Shown: one piece after another, positions 1 to 11,786 of the stretch
Layout of the letters: each line of letters opens with the position of its first letter
Position numbering within the stretch: position 1 is the stretch's first letter
Assembly (NCBI GenBank): GCA_049999725.1
Contig: JBNGIS010018091.1
Coordinates: forward strand, 1 to 64,000
DNA: 64,000 nucleotides
DNA from: Haplomitrium mnioides
Lineage: Eukaryota; Marchantiophyta; Haplomitriopsida; Calobryales
Reading direction: 5' to 3'
Translations under genes and position numbers: made by a program
The notes under the pieces: generated by a model
What the model was told of the DNA's origin: nothing
The model's input: the letters and a program-made list of their open reading frames with translations, nothing else
Database searches by the model: none

Positions 1-1011
1 GCAAAGGTTAAAATTGGCATATTTAAGAATTTTTCAGCAATTAAAATTTTTTATAATTTAAGGAATCATATACAAAAAGAAGTCATAGTTTATAATAAAA
101 AAGGCAATGGCTTTAGAGATTTATTTGAGAGTGTAAACAAGCAACATCTTCAAGTTTCTAACAAAAGTCTACCAAACAAAAGGTTTTGAGTTCTATATAA
201 GAGTCTTTGAGTAAAGTAGAATCTAAGTTCTAAGCTGTAGTCTTTGCATGTAGAAGCTTGAGGGTTGTATATCAACGTTAGTATGTGTGGAAGGCTTTAA
301 CTTCCAAAAGAAAGTCTATGCATGCATAGAAATCGGAGCTCAACATCCAAACAATCCACACAAAAGTTTATGTATGCATAGGAATCCAAGCTCAACATCT
401 GAACACTCGACAACAAAAATATGCTAAACCTAGGTATTATGTTCCGTAGCAGAGTCTTTTTGCGCATGAGGTTTCAACTTGTATATCAAAGTCTATGCAT
501 GCATAGGGTTAGACTTCTACATCCGAGTATAGATAGGCTAAAGGTTCTATTTTTTGCAACAAACTCTAGCTACACTAAAGATTTCATTTTTTGATTCCAA
601 ATCTATAAGTAAAAAAGGTACAAAGTTCTACATCAGAGTCAAAGTGCGTTGAAGGTTTCAAGTTTTACATCGAAGTCCTTACAAGCAAAAATTTAAGTAT
701 TCAATTTGGGCAGATGCTTTAGTGATACCAAAACATTAAACTCTTCAAGCAAGCAATAAAAAAGGAAAGAATATAACTACACTTTGGATAAGAAAATGTT
801 TTACAAACCAAATGAGAATATTAACTAGAGACTCAAGTTTCATTCACACAGAAAAACAATCAACTTGGAATGATTTACACTAAAAAGTTCAATGTGGTAG
901 ATAAGCTCAACAAATTCCTTCAGAAGATTCTTAGATACTTTATAAAATAATAATCTTAAATTACAATGTAAACACAAGGTACGTAATATACAATGAATCT
1001 CTTAAATCACT
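1..1011. repeat. AT-rich non-coding flank with degenerate palindromic units
   Basis: No gene is visible. Between about 225 and 540 there are spaced, diverged copies of a short palindromic motif (AGTCTATGCATGCATAG and variants), each followed by text like AGCTCAACATC. The same kind of unit recurs near 13.0-13.4, 15.6-15.96, 16.8-17.15 and 18.8-19.13 kb, always in an intron or flank of the two divergent broken genes. This stretch lies just 3' of the minus-strand gene that ends at 1012. Confidence 0.55.
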
Positions 1012-1842
1012 TTAGTCACTCGTGTAAACTTCTTTGGATTTAGCTTCAGAAGATTCATCAAGATTACCACAATCTGCGTCAATGTTAATAATACTGATTG
1101 AATCTCTTTCAAACATATTATGATTGATTGCCTTTTTTCTCTCGTATTTAAATAGACTTGATTTAATGGTAGCTAGAGTGGTTTTTTTCAATTGGTTTTT
1201 TTTCATGAGAAGAAAATCAAAAGACAAAATTGTGATTTGTGTTATATTAAGTACATCAATATGTAGCTTGGATTTGCATTTCCCTTTTATTGTTGCTTTT
1301 TTTTGGAAGTATTGTCTAGAAAATGCATCCTCAGCCTCACAAGTAAACCATTGAATATGTATTTGTTTCTGGTTGAGAGGTTCTTCCTCATCAAATGACA
1401 AAACTTTGAGAACTTTGGGAATAAAAAATGGTCTGAACTTTGGATCGAGAGATGCAACAACACAAATAAACATTCTAGCTTTCACCTCATATAGGTTGCC
1501 AAATTTATGCTTGTATCTGGTCTTGTGTGAAACAGTCCTTTCTTGCAATCTGGATGCTCTATCATAGATTTCTCAATGTGTAGAAAGTATATGTTCTACT
1601 AGAGTATCTTCCTCTATCTGTTGAGCATCAAATTGAAAGCCTAGACAAATATTTTGAGAATCAATACAAATAGTTGCCGGCTCTGAAGGTGGAAAGGTGA
1701 ATTTTACTTTGAGTCCTTGTCTTTTCCTTTCAACGATGTAAACCACAATCTCTTGTTGGCCAAGAAAAAAGTCATTCCACCATTGAATATCAAAATCTGT
1801 AAAGAACTTATTGGAGTTCTCATTTATCTTGTCCCTTACTAT
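1012..1842 (-). pseudogene. 3' part of a minus-strand gene split by a Ty3 insertion, function unknown
   Basis: Reading the minus strand from 1842 gives one long coding frame that ends at a TAA on 1012-1014, with a single in-frame stop near 1572. The protein is basic and contains the run IHIQWFTCEAED followed by a Lys-rich, Leu/Ile-rich C-terminus and an acidic tail. The frame is continuous with the reading frame on the far side of the retrotransposon (11,787 onward): the last codons before the insertion and the first after it join without a shift. I do not recognise the family. The IHIQWF segment faintly resembles BAH/chromo-type chromatin readers, but this is only an impression. The in-frame stops and the 9.9-kb insertion make it non-functional as read. 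Confidence 0.55.
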
Positions 1843-2386
1843 TGTAATAGTTACTAACTTTAGTAAGCCATAGCTAAAAATAATGTCAACAATGTCTAGA
1901 AAGCTATTACTAAGCTAGAGTAGCAAAAAGAAATTGCTATTATAGAGAGATGGATACGTGGCACGAGGAGAGAAAGTCAACGAATTAAAGTAAAAGAGGG
2001 AGTCTAGATAGACTACTTTAGAAGAGGATAAGGACACGTGACAAGCATAAAATTAAAGTAAAGAGAAGGCTCTAAGGGTAAAGACACGTGGCAGAACAAG
2101 AACTAAAGAGATGGAAGGTTCTAAGGACTAGGACACGCAGCAAAAGGAGAACAAAAATAAAGGATGGTCCAATTAGAGTGAGAGAGAAAAGAGGGGTCCA
2201 ATTAGAGAAGAGGATAGAAAAGGAACCAATGGGTTTCCTCTACCTATGTAAGAAAAATGTTTTCTCTCAAGTATATAAAGAAGGGAGAGTGCCTTGTTTG
2301 GTATCTCTTACCTTGTGGGTTCTTGAAAATCTTGTGCACTTCTCTTATGCTAACTTGTGTGTGTAATGTGGGTGTGTAGTGTTACA
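1843..2386 (+). repeat. 5' LTR of Ty3 element I
   Basis: This 544-bp copy begins TGTAATAG and ends GTGTTACA. It aligns over its length with 11218-11786, including the repeated ACACGTGGCA-type boxes, the GTATATAAAG promoter box and the GGGTGTGTAGTGTTA end. Divergence between the two LTRs is clear, so the insertion is not recent. Confidence 0.88.
2272..2279 (+). promoter_or_regulatory. TATA box in the 5' LTR of element I
   Basis: TATATAAA lies about 107 bp before the LTR end, with an AACCAAT box about 45 bp upstream (near 2224). The same box is conserved in the 3' LTR at 11647-11654. Position and conservation suit the LTR promoter, with transcription starting shortly downstream. Confidence 0.6.
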
Positions 2387-2387
2387 A

Positions 2388-2399
2388 TAGTATCAGAGC
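2388..2399 (+). other. Primer-binding site (initiator tRNA-Met) of element I
   Basis: TAGTATCAGAGC starts two bases after the 5' LTR end and matches the standard plant retrotransposon site TGGTATCAGAGC at 11 of 12 positions (one G-to-A change). Confidence 0.85.
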
Positions 2400-3312
2400 T
2401 TGGTCTTGAAGTTCTCTAAAGAGCGTGAATTACCCCTCTTTGGAAATGCACTTAAGACCTTTTTGAGTAGTGGAATCTCTACTTTGCATTGACTCCATTA
2501 GAGTTAAACTATCAAGTTTCATGAATAAAAAAGAGTGGATATTCCATCCTTTGTACATGAAGATAAGAAGTTTGACTTGATGCTATGGTAGCCAATAGAT
2601 AGAGGAGCATTTGTATCTTCTAGAATTCTTCTATTAAATCCTTTTAACATTTGTGTAGTTAATATTGACAAACATTTCTTTCGTCAATTTCTAGTGCATA
2701 ACTTTGGTGATGACTTTATGGTTTTTGTGATGGAATCAAGAGAACTTGTCATTTTACATGTGGTAAACTATGGTGCTACATGGGAGTGTTTTATTTATAT
2801 TTTGTGATAGAAAGAAAAATGGATTTAAACCAAGTTCCTCTAGAAGAGTTCAACTCCAAATGTCATATTTTTATTAGAGTAACATCTAAGCAACCGCAAC
2901 ATGATTTTCTTATTCGTAAGTGTGACTCAAAGTTCCGTAGGATTATTCAGAAATGAGCCTATTTGGAGAAATTTAAAGCAAAAGGAGCCTACAGAGAGCT
3001 TTAGAGAAGATAAAAATTGGTGAAAAATATATCTTTAGGAGTCTGTGGAAGATGAGAAGAGAGAATCGGATGTCAGATCAGCAAAAAGTCCTTTGAATTA
3101 TTGAAAATTCGTTTCCAAAGTGGTTTTCAGGAATAGAATTGAAAGGCGGATTCAGAAGGCAGTCCGAAAAAAGGCTTCGGAAGAGCCAACGGTCGGATAA
3201 GTGTCTGATGTTGGTTTCGAGAGGGCGCCGTTTGCTGGTTTTATGAAAGAGGGTTGTTAAATGGTTTCCTGAGAGTTTGAGTTGGGTGTTCGGTTTATCA
3301 AACAAGGGAGAC
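2400..3312 (+). other. Leader of element I, no gene seen
   Basis: Short frames are broken by many stops. Base composition rises in GC from about 2.95-3.0 kb, which may mark the left edge of the coiled-coil ORF segment. Confidence 0.4.
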
Positions 3313-5311
3313 ATGCCAAGGAGATCGTGGAGAGTGACAAGAGCCAGGGGAGGAAGAGTTGCTACAAGGAGATCAGGGCGGAAGCATTTTCTATTCGAAT
3401 CAACTGTTCCTGCGGAGATTGAATGAATTCTTGAGGAGGTAGTTTTGATTGCAGAAGAAATGCAAGCAAAGGAAATGAAGGGGGATGGAGAGTTTGTGTC
3501 TACAGGGCCGGTAAAGAGTCCCCATCTACTGGCAATTTCCTATGACTTGAGGAAGGTTCTGAAGAGCCGAGGGCTTTGGAACTTCGCAGGGAGGATCTGG
3601 GATCATAACTTGTGAAGTATGATCAGCTAGGGGAACTTTGAGAGAGTGGAAGTAGTTGATGGAGAATTGGTGTTCACCTTCCGAGGGGAATTTGTGCATT
3701 ACAACGAAGAAGCGGTAAGTAAAATTTACCATCTTCTTGAGATAGATAATCCAGAAGCAAAATTGAAGCAGGATGGGCATCTTGCCTATCTGTGTCCCGA
3801 TTCATCTGTAACTAATGATGGCTACAAGATCCAAGAGATAACCGAGCGGGACTTGCTAGCAAGAGACCAGAGGACAGTTTCAAAAGAGACAATCTAGACG
3901 AATGGAGTCCCAAGTAAGCCTGGAAGGAAACCATGGAAGATGCCTTCCGTTGATCTGATTCTGAGAGAAAGAGTGGAAATCTGAATTTCCAATTCGCCTT
4001 ATCCGAAGCTGCAGAAGAGGGCTCGAACAGACTCGAAGGAAATCTGGGTGGCAAAGTCTAGTCAAGCGGGGAAGGTCTCTAAGGACACTGGAGTTTACCC
4101 CTTAGCATGTCGAAAGCCAAGAGAGGGGCGGACCATCGATATGATAGATTTGGGAGAAGGAAGTGCCGATTGGGGCAGGACATTCGAGGAATTAGATGCC
4201 CAGCGAGAGGCCCAGAAAAAGGGAGATGGAGCAGGTCTAAGTTCGGATCCTAGAAGGGATTCCATGGCAAGCTGAGTGGCAATTCCAGAAGCCGAAGAAG
4301 AGGAGGTCGATGTAGTGTGAGATTGGGAGAGGGCCGTCTACAACCAATGTTGAGTCCAATGGAGGATGAAGGCCATAATGCAGGGGAATGCCCAGTGGAG
4401 GAAGAAAATGAAGGAAAAAGTAAGGTAGAAGAAAGCTTGAAAACGGCTTCGGAGGAGTCGTCAGATGAGCCTCCGGCTGTTGAGAAGAAAGCGGAAATGA
4501 TTGAAGGAGAATCTGATACCGAGTCCGAGAACTGGGTGAGTACCTTTCAATTGCTAAAACAAAAGATTGAGATCAAGGAGGGGCGATTGGAGAAAACGAT
4601 CAAAGAAGAAAGGAAGACTCCTAAGCTTCTTCGGAAGTCTTTGGCACAATTGCAAAAAGAGAAGCAGAGAGACTCCAAGGAATTGGCTCAAGTGGAGATG
4701 TTGCAAAAGCGGGTTGTTGCATTGGAAGCATTGTTGAAACAAAGAGAAGAGAGCTTCTATTTCGAGGAAGAGAAATTCGCGAAGGTAGAAAAGGAGCTTC
4801 ACGAGGAAAAAGGAAGAGCCAGCAGCTCTTTGGAGAAAAGGTGTTGATGGAGTCCAAAGCCTGCAAATTGATCGGTGAGATGGCAGGGATAGAGGCGGAG
4901 AAGCGTAGTCACGAAGAGAAGGAAAAAGAATGGAGGCGATTATACCAAACTCTCCAAACATCGAAATCCATTCAGGAGAATTGAGCGAATACAATGCAAA
5001 GAAAATTGGCAGAATGGCAAAAAGACACCTTGGAAAGAGAGAAATGGGAATTTTTGGAAGATCTGTTGAAATCAGCTTGCGATGCGATAGGATTGAAACA
5101 AATGTGAGACAAGGTTCAGCATGTCCAAAATGCAACTCTGTATAGGATGGATGTAAGCATGCAAAGGCTTGTGTTTGACTTAGATGAGGCCAATCAGGAG
5201 GTATCGAACATGCGAGAGCAATTGGCAGCTTTGGAGGAGAGGAGATACTCAGAAGTAACTCGAGATTTATTCCGAGTGAATTCTTCGGAAGAAATGTTTA
5301 AGTTACCTTAG
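3313..5311 (+). pseudogene. Broken ORF with coiled coil between LTR and gag of element I
   Basis: An ATG at 3313 opens an Arg-rich N-terminus (MPRRSWRVTRARGG). The same frame carries a segment VDGELVFTFRGEFVHYNEEA (about 3655-3715). Plant retroelement-associated ORFs often have a fold of this look (a WVDFSPEAIN-type segment of putative plant transposon proteins). After several stops and frameshifts comes a long acidic Glu/Ser stretch (4370-4530). It is followed by a Lys/Glu/Leu-rich heptad-like coiled coil (about 4540-5280) ending at a TAG on 5309-5311. Codon and base composition are GC-richer than the flanking gag-pol. The product may be a structural, gag-like protein of a non-autonomous element, or an accessory ORF of element I. 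At least four interruptions make it dead. The family call is tentative. Confidence 0.5.
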
Positions 5312-6891
5312 AGTAAAAAGTTCTTCTGTCGTTTCAAAAGTGTCGTTTCGGATATTCTTGTTTTGTATAAGTCTTCTCAGGACTTTAAACAGAGGGTTGC
5401 TTTCGCTGATTATTAAAGCGGTGGCTATTTTGTGCCATATGCTAAGTAAAGAATTCATTCAAGAAGATTCTGAGTTGTGTAAAGATTGTATTCTGTCATC
5501 TGATCTAGAGCAAGGAAGAGAATCCGCTTGAGCGGGGACATAAAGGAAATCTGCTTTGGATGAAGGAAAGGAACTTAATTTGATTGCCTTCTTGTTCATG
5601 TGAATGTGCGGATTGTTGTCTGAAAAAGAAGGCAGAGTTGGTTTAAGCTTTTCGGAATTTGACTTTGAATGGATGATGTGTTAAAAATTAGCAAAGTTGC
5701 CCATGAAGGGAGTTAATTGCGGTAGGAAGGTGTATCTCGAGCAAATCGTAGGGCCTACCTGATTACAGAGGCAAGTAGGAGCCTTGTAGAAAAGGCAAAA
5801 GGATGAAAAGGAAGAATTGGTGAGAATTAACCGTGCAGATCAACGGATCTGTGGGGTTGAGTTCCAGTCGACGGATTGGGAATCACTGACAATTTCCAAT
5901 CCTTTGCTCAAGGTGCGAACCTTAAATCCGAAGACCCAGCGTAACCAGTTACGAGAGGAAGGAGAGAGAAAAGAAGAAGATAAGAGAGCTAGAGAACTTC
6001 TCCTTTGTCGTTGTGATTCGCAAGGGAGAAAACGGATTGCTCAGATGATGCGCAAGCATAAATAAAGCACAAATTTTGTGGAAGTGTGAGTCAGAAGAGC
6101 GAACGCGGAAAGGGGATCAGAAGGATCCGAAACATTGGAAGGATGTATGGCGAAAGGAGGTGTCTAGCGGAAGTTTGCGCTAGGGAGAAGAGTTAGAAGT
6201 TTAGATTTGAACGGGATCGAGGTTCAGTCCGAAGAGGGATTTCCGAAGTCCAAAGGAACCAGCGGAACGACGGTCAATCTTCCAGGAGGAAAACGGCGTC
6301 GGACGATTGCGTTCCAAAGTGTACGGTTTGTCGTGTAGCGAGGGAAAGTCCAAAGTGACGTCAGCTAAGGTGTCGTGTAGTGGTCAAGTCAACGTACGGT
6401 TGGGGGAAAGTACAATAAAGGACAGAGAAGGATGAGGCATTCCAACTTCCCAGTTGACTGCAGCATCGGACTGTTGGCGGAACATGGTCAGAAGCAGAGC
6501 TTCGGAAGTGTCAGATAGAACCAGAAGCAGTGCTTCGGAATTGGTTTTTGGGCTTAGTGTAATTCGATTTGAAATTCTACCATCCGATTTGGAGCCTAAG
6601 GAAGGTGATGGAGAATCCTAGATTGTCCTGAATTCTAGAAGTGAAGATTTCTCTAAGAATTAAGATTCTTTTGTCACAAAACCATTGTCCTTCCCGAGTA
6701 AAAAAACCCGGAGAAGGGTAAATCTCAAATTGTCGGGATCACCTCTATACTACAGTAAGTTTGGAGAGATGTTTTGTAATGTGGTGTTAACATCTCTTTA
6801 ACCTTTTATTTTACCTATTCTTCACAATTTGAATGTGTATATATTTGTTTTTTTTATAAGTTTTGGGGGGTCAAAACTTTGACAAAACAAC
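5312..6891 (+). other. GC-richer spacer before gag, no clear gene
   Basis: A short frame at 5817-6065 (Arg/Lys/Glu-rich) could continue the upstream coiled-coil ORF, but I cannot support it as a gene. The tetrad CTTCGGAA recurs here and upstream (for example near 5282, 6500 and 6534). Two neighbouring copies sit in a local direct repeat, AGAAGCAG-AGCTTCGGAA, at about 6490-6540. GC falls back to the window average near 6.78 kb, a possible right edge of the segment. Confidence 0.4.
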
Positions 6892-9800
6892 ATGGATAGC
6901 AAAGTTGGAAGAGCTTCAAGCAGCACTTATAGCAAGCCAACAACAACAAACATGTTGATGGCAGAAATGGTGAAAATGCGACTACAACAAGAAAGTGGAG
7001 AAGGAAGTCGGGAGACGTTACTTTAGAAAATGAGCAAGTCGTGCACAGTAGAGCTCTATAGAGGTAGTCGCACAATTGGCATCGTAGAAGGATAGGTCTA
7101 TCGAATGAAGGTTCACATATCATAATATCCAAATGCTTTAGATTTGAATAAAGGATTGTTTGCAAGATCATTTTTAATAGAGCATGTATCAATATGGCTA
7201 CAAGGTTGAGAGTGACAGAAAACTACACAAGGAGAACAACTTTTTTGGAGCAGTTTAAAAGAAGGTTTGCTCCAAAATTTTTAAGCGGTGGATTCTATAT
7301 TGATCGCAAGAACTAAGCTTTGGGAGTTGGAGCAACAAGGAAGCGTTGCAAGATACATTGAGGAATTTCGAAGCTTGCAAGTTCAAATGGAAGATATGAG
7401 TCCAGTGGAGGCCCTTGACAAATTTTTGCAAGGGTTAAAGAGAAAGATTAGAGGAGAGGTTATGATGCGCAACCCAAAAGACATAAATGAAGCCATTTCA
7501 TTTTCTCAACAAATTGAAAGGATATAAGAAATTGTGCAATCTGGAGGAAATGATGGCTCTATGCCTTTGGAGTTGCAAAATATAAGAAGAAGAGAATTTC
7601 ATCATCCAAATTACCAACAAGGGGGACCAAAACATACTAATAAAAGAAGGATGGATGATCAACCAGAAACTCGAACATGCTACAATTGTAGTCGAGTAGG
7701 ACATATTGCACCAAATTGTAGAGCAATATGGCGCAATCAAAGGCAAGTATTTTTGCGGCCTCTCCATAATATCAACAATGAAGGAGATGAAGAAGGTCAG
7801 GGAAACGATGGGCACCAGTAAAAAAAACCTCATGGTTTTGCTAGGATGAAGAAGAAAGGCGAGGAAAACATCTATTATATAGAAAAACAGAAAAATGGAG
7901 GGGTAATTGTAGTTGGTGGATGGATGGAAGGATCTGCAATAAGAGTTTTGGTAGACTCCGGAGTAGAAGAAAGTTACTTATCACGAGCAATAGTATTGAA
8001 GTTGAAGTTGACTCTTGAAAAAGAAGAGCACGAAGTGGTGGAAATGAAAAATGACCAAAACATCTATTGAATGACTATCTCAAAGTATAGCTTTACATAT
8101 GGGTAACTATAAAGAGAAGATGGAGTAGAAGCTCACAACATTAGCAAGATATGATGCTATTCTTGGAATGAAGTGGTTATGGAGATATGATCCGCAAGTA
8201 GATTGGAGAAACAAGACACTCACGACATCTCAATGAAAGATTTGGGGAGATCGAGTAAGATCTCATTCAAGACACCTACCCCTATATGTTATTGGAGCAA
8301 ATGCGATCAAAATACAAGACATGGTGTTTTTAGAGCTCATACATGAGCTCACTATTGACAAGGAGGACTCAAATCATAATGTTCCACATAAATTTCAAGG
8401 TGTTTTGGAGAAGTTTTATGACATTTTTCCCAATGATTTGCCCAAAGGTTTGCCTCCAAAACGATGCATTGATCATACGATTGAGGTCATTCTAGGAAGT
8501 ACTCCACCGTGCAAGGCACCATATCGTTTGCCTCTTCATGAACTGGAGGAATGCAAATCTTAGATTATGGAATTGTTGGAAAAAGGATTCATTCAACTAA
8601 GCATTTCTCCTAATAGTGCATAAATAATATTTGTGAAAAAGAAGAATGAGAGTATGAGAATGTGCATTGACTATCAAGCATTCAATCAACAAACGATGAA
8701 AAATAAATATCCATTGTCGAGGATGGATGATTTATTTGAACAACTTCAAGGAGAAAATTACTTTACAAAATTGGACTTGAAAGTAGATATAATAAAATCC
8801 GAATCGCGGAAGGTGATATGCAAAAAACAACGTTTTGAAGTCGATATGAGCATTTTGAATATCTTGTTATACCTTTTGGATTAACCATCAATCCTGCAAC
8901 ACTTATGAGTCTTATGAATGATATTTTTCGATCTTACTTAGATGAGTTTGTTATTGTCTTTTTGGATGATATTCTCATCTATAGCAAGAGTCTTCAAAAG
9001 CATCAACAACATCTTCGTACAATATTAAACGTACTTTGTTACCACAAGCTATATGTGAAGATGTCCAAATATGTAATTAGAAAGAGAGAGGTTGACTACT
9101 TAGGTTACCGTGTAAGTGCATCAAGAATCCAACTTATGGATGAGAAAGTGGAGGCAATTCAGAAGTGGGAAGCTCCTAGTAATCAAACACAACTAAGGGG
9201 ATTTTTTGGGCTAACCGGGTTTTATCGTCGATTTGTGAAAGGTTTTGCACAAATAGGAGAACCATTGACAAACTTGCTCAAGAAAAGTCACATATGGTCA
9301 TAGGGAGCTACAAAAGAGTTGGCATTTTGAGCATTGAAGAAATCACTTCTTCATGCTTCTATTCTTAAATGGTGTGATTCTAAACGACCAATCAAACTTT
9401 CGATAGATGCATCGTGAAAGGCTATTGGTGAAGCTTTGCAACAAGAATAGGAGGATGGTTGGCATCCTATTGCCTTCTTTTCTAAGAAGTTGAACAACAC
9501 TAAGCAAAACTACCACACTATGGAGCGAGAAGAATTGGTGATTGTGCTATCAACTAAACAGTGGAAGCATTATCTAGAAGATAAGAAGTTTATTGTCAAA
9601 ACCGACCATAAACCTCTAATCCATCTAGAAACTCAAAAAAAACTCTCAAAATGACAGATTTGTTGAGCAAAGTGGCGACAACAATTCCATATGAAGATGG
9701 TCTTTGTAGAAGGAAAATGAAAAATTGCAGATGCCTTGACCCGCATGCCTCAACTCAACATCTTGTCAGAAATCACAATTAAGCCTACTTGGTGGATGGA

Positions 9801-11217
9801 AATGTTAGCTGCAACCAAAGAAGATGAGGAGATCATTGCCACACAACAAAAGAATCTAGTGAAAGAGGTGAGAGGATTGATTTTCTTCCAAGGCAAGGTA
9901 TGTGTTCTTAATAATGTTAAGCTTTACTCTGAGGTTTTGTATGAAGCCCATGATTCAGCAATTGATGGACATGTTGGAATTGAGAAAAATTTGGACAATC
10001 TTCAACGAGTATATTATTTTCCTAAGATGCATCAAGATGTGGAGATCTATGTTCGGAGTTGTTTGGCTTGTCAACAAAACAAAGTGACCAATCTTAAACG
10101 TGGAGGTTTATTACAACCGTTGACTATCCCAAATCGGCAATGGAAACATGTGAGGATGGATATTGTGTGTGAGTTACCACGTACTTCTATGGGTTATGAT
10201 GCTATTGTTGTTTTTGTGGACAAACTTAGCAAAATGATTCATATTCGTCCGACTTCCAAATCAGTGACAGTACTAGAGTTAACACGAATTTATTTAGAAG
10301 TTGTCTACTCTCATTATGGTATCTCCAAAGTGATTATCTCCGCCCACAACACTCAATTTTCCATCATGTTTTGGCGAACAATATTTGGTCTTTTCAAAAC
10401 CAAACTAGCTATGTCCACTGCTTATCACTCTGAATCGGATGGTCAAATTGAACAGGCCAACTGCACCATTGAAGACATGTTGCGGGATTTTACTTTCGAA
10501 GAACAAGAAGAATGGGATTGGTTGCTACCTTGTGAAGTTCTCTTACAATAACTCCATCAACAACTCTACATAAGCCACGTCTTTCTTTTTTATGTATGGT
10601 GAGCATCCAACTACTCTATCTAATCTTCATCCTGTATCGACCTCTAAGAGTCCAGTTGCCAATGATTTCCTCCATCGGCTACACCACGACATCCAACATG
10701 CTAAGGAAAAACTTGAAGTTGCTCATAATCGCAAAAACAAAAGCCGATGCTCATCGCCGCGAAGTGACCTTTGCTATAGGTGACCAAATATGACTCTCTA
10801 CATCTAATCTTCCTTTGCTTTGCTATGGTAAGCTATCTGCTCGCTTTATTGGACCATTTGCTATTTCTGCTCATATTAGTGAAGTGATCTATCAACTTGT
10901 TTTACCTCTTCACATGAAGATTCATTTGGTTTTTCATGTCTCTTTATTACGTGCTTTTGTCCCTTGCTCTACCACCTTCACTTGTACCCAAGAACCCTCT
11001 CCACTACCTGAGCTTATTGATGGTCATGAGAAATTTGAGGTGAAACAGCTCTTGAAGAAACACACACGTTGTCGAGGTTATTGTGAGATTGTGGAGTACT
11101 TGGTTCATTGGAAAGGCTACCCTCTTTATAAAGCTACTTAGGAGCCATTGGAGAATTTGGCCAATGCCTTTGCATTTGTTCACTCTTTTGAGAACTCTCT
11201 TTCTTGCAACGAGGACT
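6892..11217 (+). pseudogene. gag-pol of Ty3 element I (chromovirus), degenerate
   Basis: Gag starts at an ATG on 6892 and includes the Retrotrans_gag core (7288-7527, LWELEQQGSVARYIEEFRSL) and a CCHC knuckle at 7678-7719 (CYNCSRVGHIAPNC). Protease keeps its DSG at 7954-7962. Reverse transcriptase spans about 8560-9300 and keeps its catalytic FLDD at 8959-8970. RNase H follows at about 9390-9720. Integrase (9736-10551) has the HHCC finger, the first Asp (RMDIVCELP) and the Glu (DGQIEQAN), but the second catalytic Asp region reads SAHNTQF where SDRDTQF-like text is usual, so that Asp is lost. A chromodomain (EYLVHWKGYP, about 11095-11125) closes the ORF. More than ten stops and shifts interrupt it. 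In this family the product copies RNA to DNA and integrates it. This copy cannot. Confidence 0.88.
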
Positions 11218-11786
11218 TGTTAATGTCACATTAACTTTAATAAGACATAGCTAAAAATAATATCAACTATGTCTAGAAAGCCATTACTAAGTTAGAGTAG
11301 CAAAAATCAATTGCTACTATAGAGAGATGGACACGTAGCACGAGGGGAGAAAGTCAACAAATTAAAGTGAAAGAGGGAGTGTAGATAGACTACTTTAGAA
11401 GAGGACAAGGATGCATGGAAAGCACAGAATTAAAGTAAAGAAAAGGTTCTAAAGATAAAGACACGTGGCAGAACGAGAACTAAAGAGATGAAAGGTTCTA
11501 AGGATAAGGACATGTGATAGAAGGAGAACAAAAGTAAATGGTGGTCTAATTAGAGTGAGAGAGAAAAGAATGGTCTAATTAGAAGAGGATAGAAAAGGAA
11601 CCAATAGGGTTCCTCTAACTATGTAAGCAAAATGATTTCTCTCAAGTATATAAAGAAGGGAGAGTGTCTTGTTTGGTTTCTCTTACCTTGTGGGTTCTTG
11701 AAGTTCTTGTGTGCTTCTCTTATGCTAACTTGTATGTGTTATACTTGTGTTAACTTGTATGTGTAATGTGGGTGTGTAGTGTTATA
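11218..11786 (+). repeat. 3' LTR of Ty3 element I
   Basis: The copy starts TGTTAATG after a short purine-containing tract (CAACGAGGAC) and ends GTGTTATA. It matches 1843-2386 throughout. Close to the end it has an extra, roughly 28-bp local duplication (TAACTTGTATGTGT...) that the 5' copy lacks. Confidence 0.86.

Larger units (their letters stand above)
1843..11786 (+). mobile_element. Ty3/gypsy chromovirus-type LTR retrotransposon (element I)
   Basis: The element is bounded by two related LTRs (1843-2386 and 11218-11786) that share their whole length. The 5' LTR is followed by an initiator tRNA-Met primer-binding site. Internal order is gag, zinc knuckle, protease, reverse transcriptase, RNase H, integrase and chromodomain, which is the chromovirus arrangement. 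It interrupts the minus-strand gene that continues on both sides. No clean 5-bp target duplication is visible: the left flank ends CTTACTAT and the right flank starts near ATTGCAAAG, so the junction has probably decayed. Many stops and frameshifts make it dead. A GC-richer segment at about 3.0-6.8 kb with a separate coiled-coil reading frame lies between primer site and gag. It could be an extra ORF of the element or a later insertion. Confidence 0.9.

Noticed and set aside
4554-5135. Minus-strand open frame of 193 codons
   Set aside because: Complement of the Lys/Glu-rich coiled coil, giving a Leu/Phe/Ser-rich shadow.
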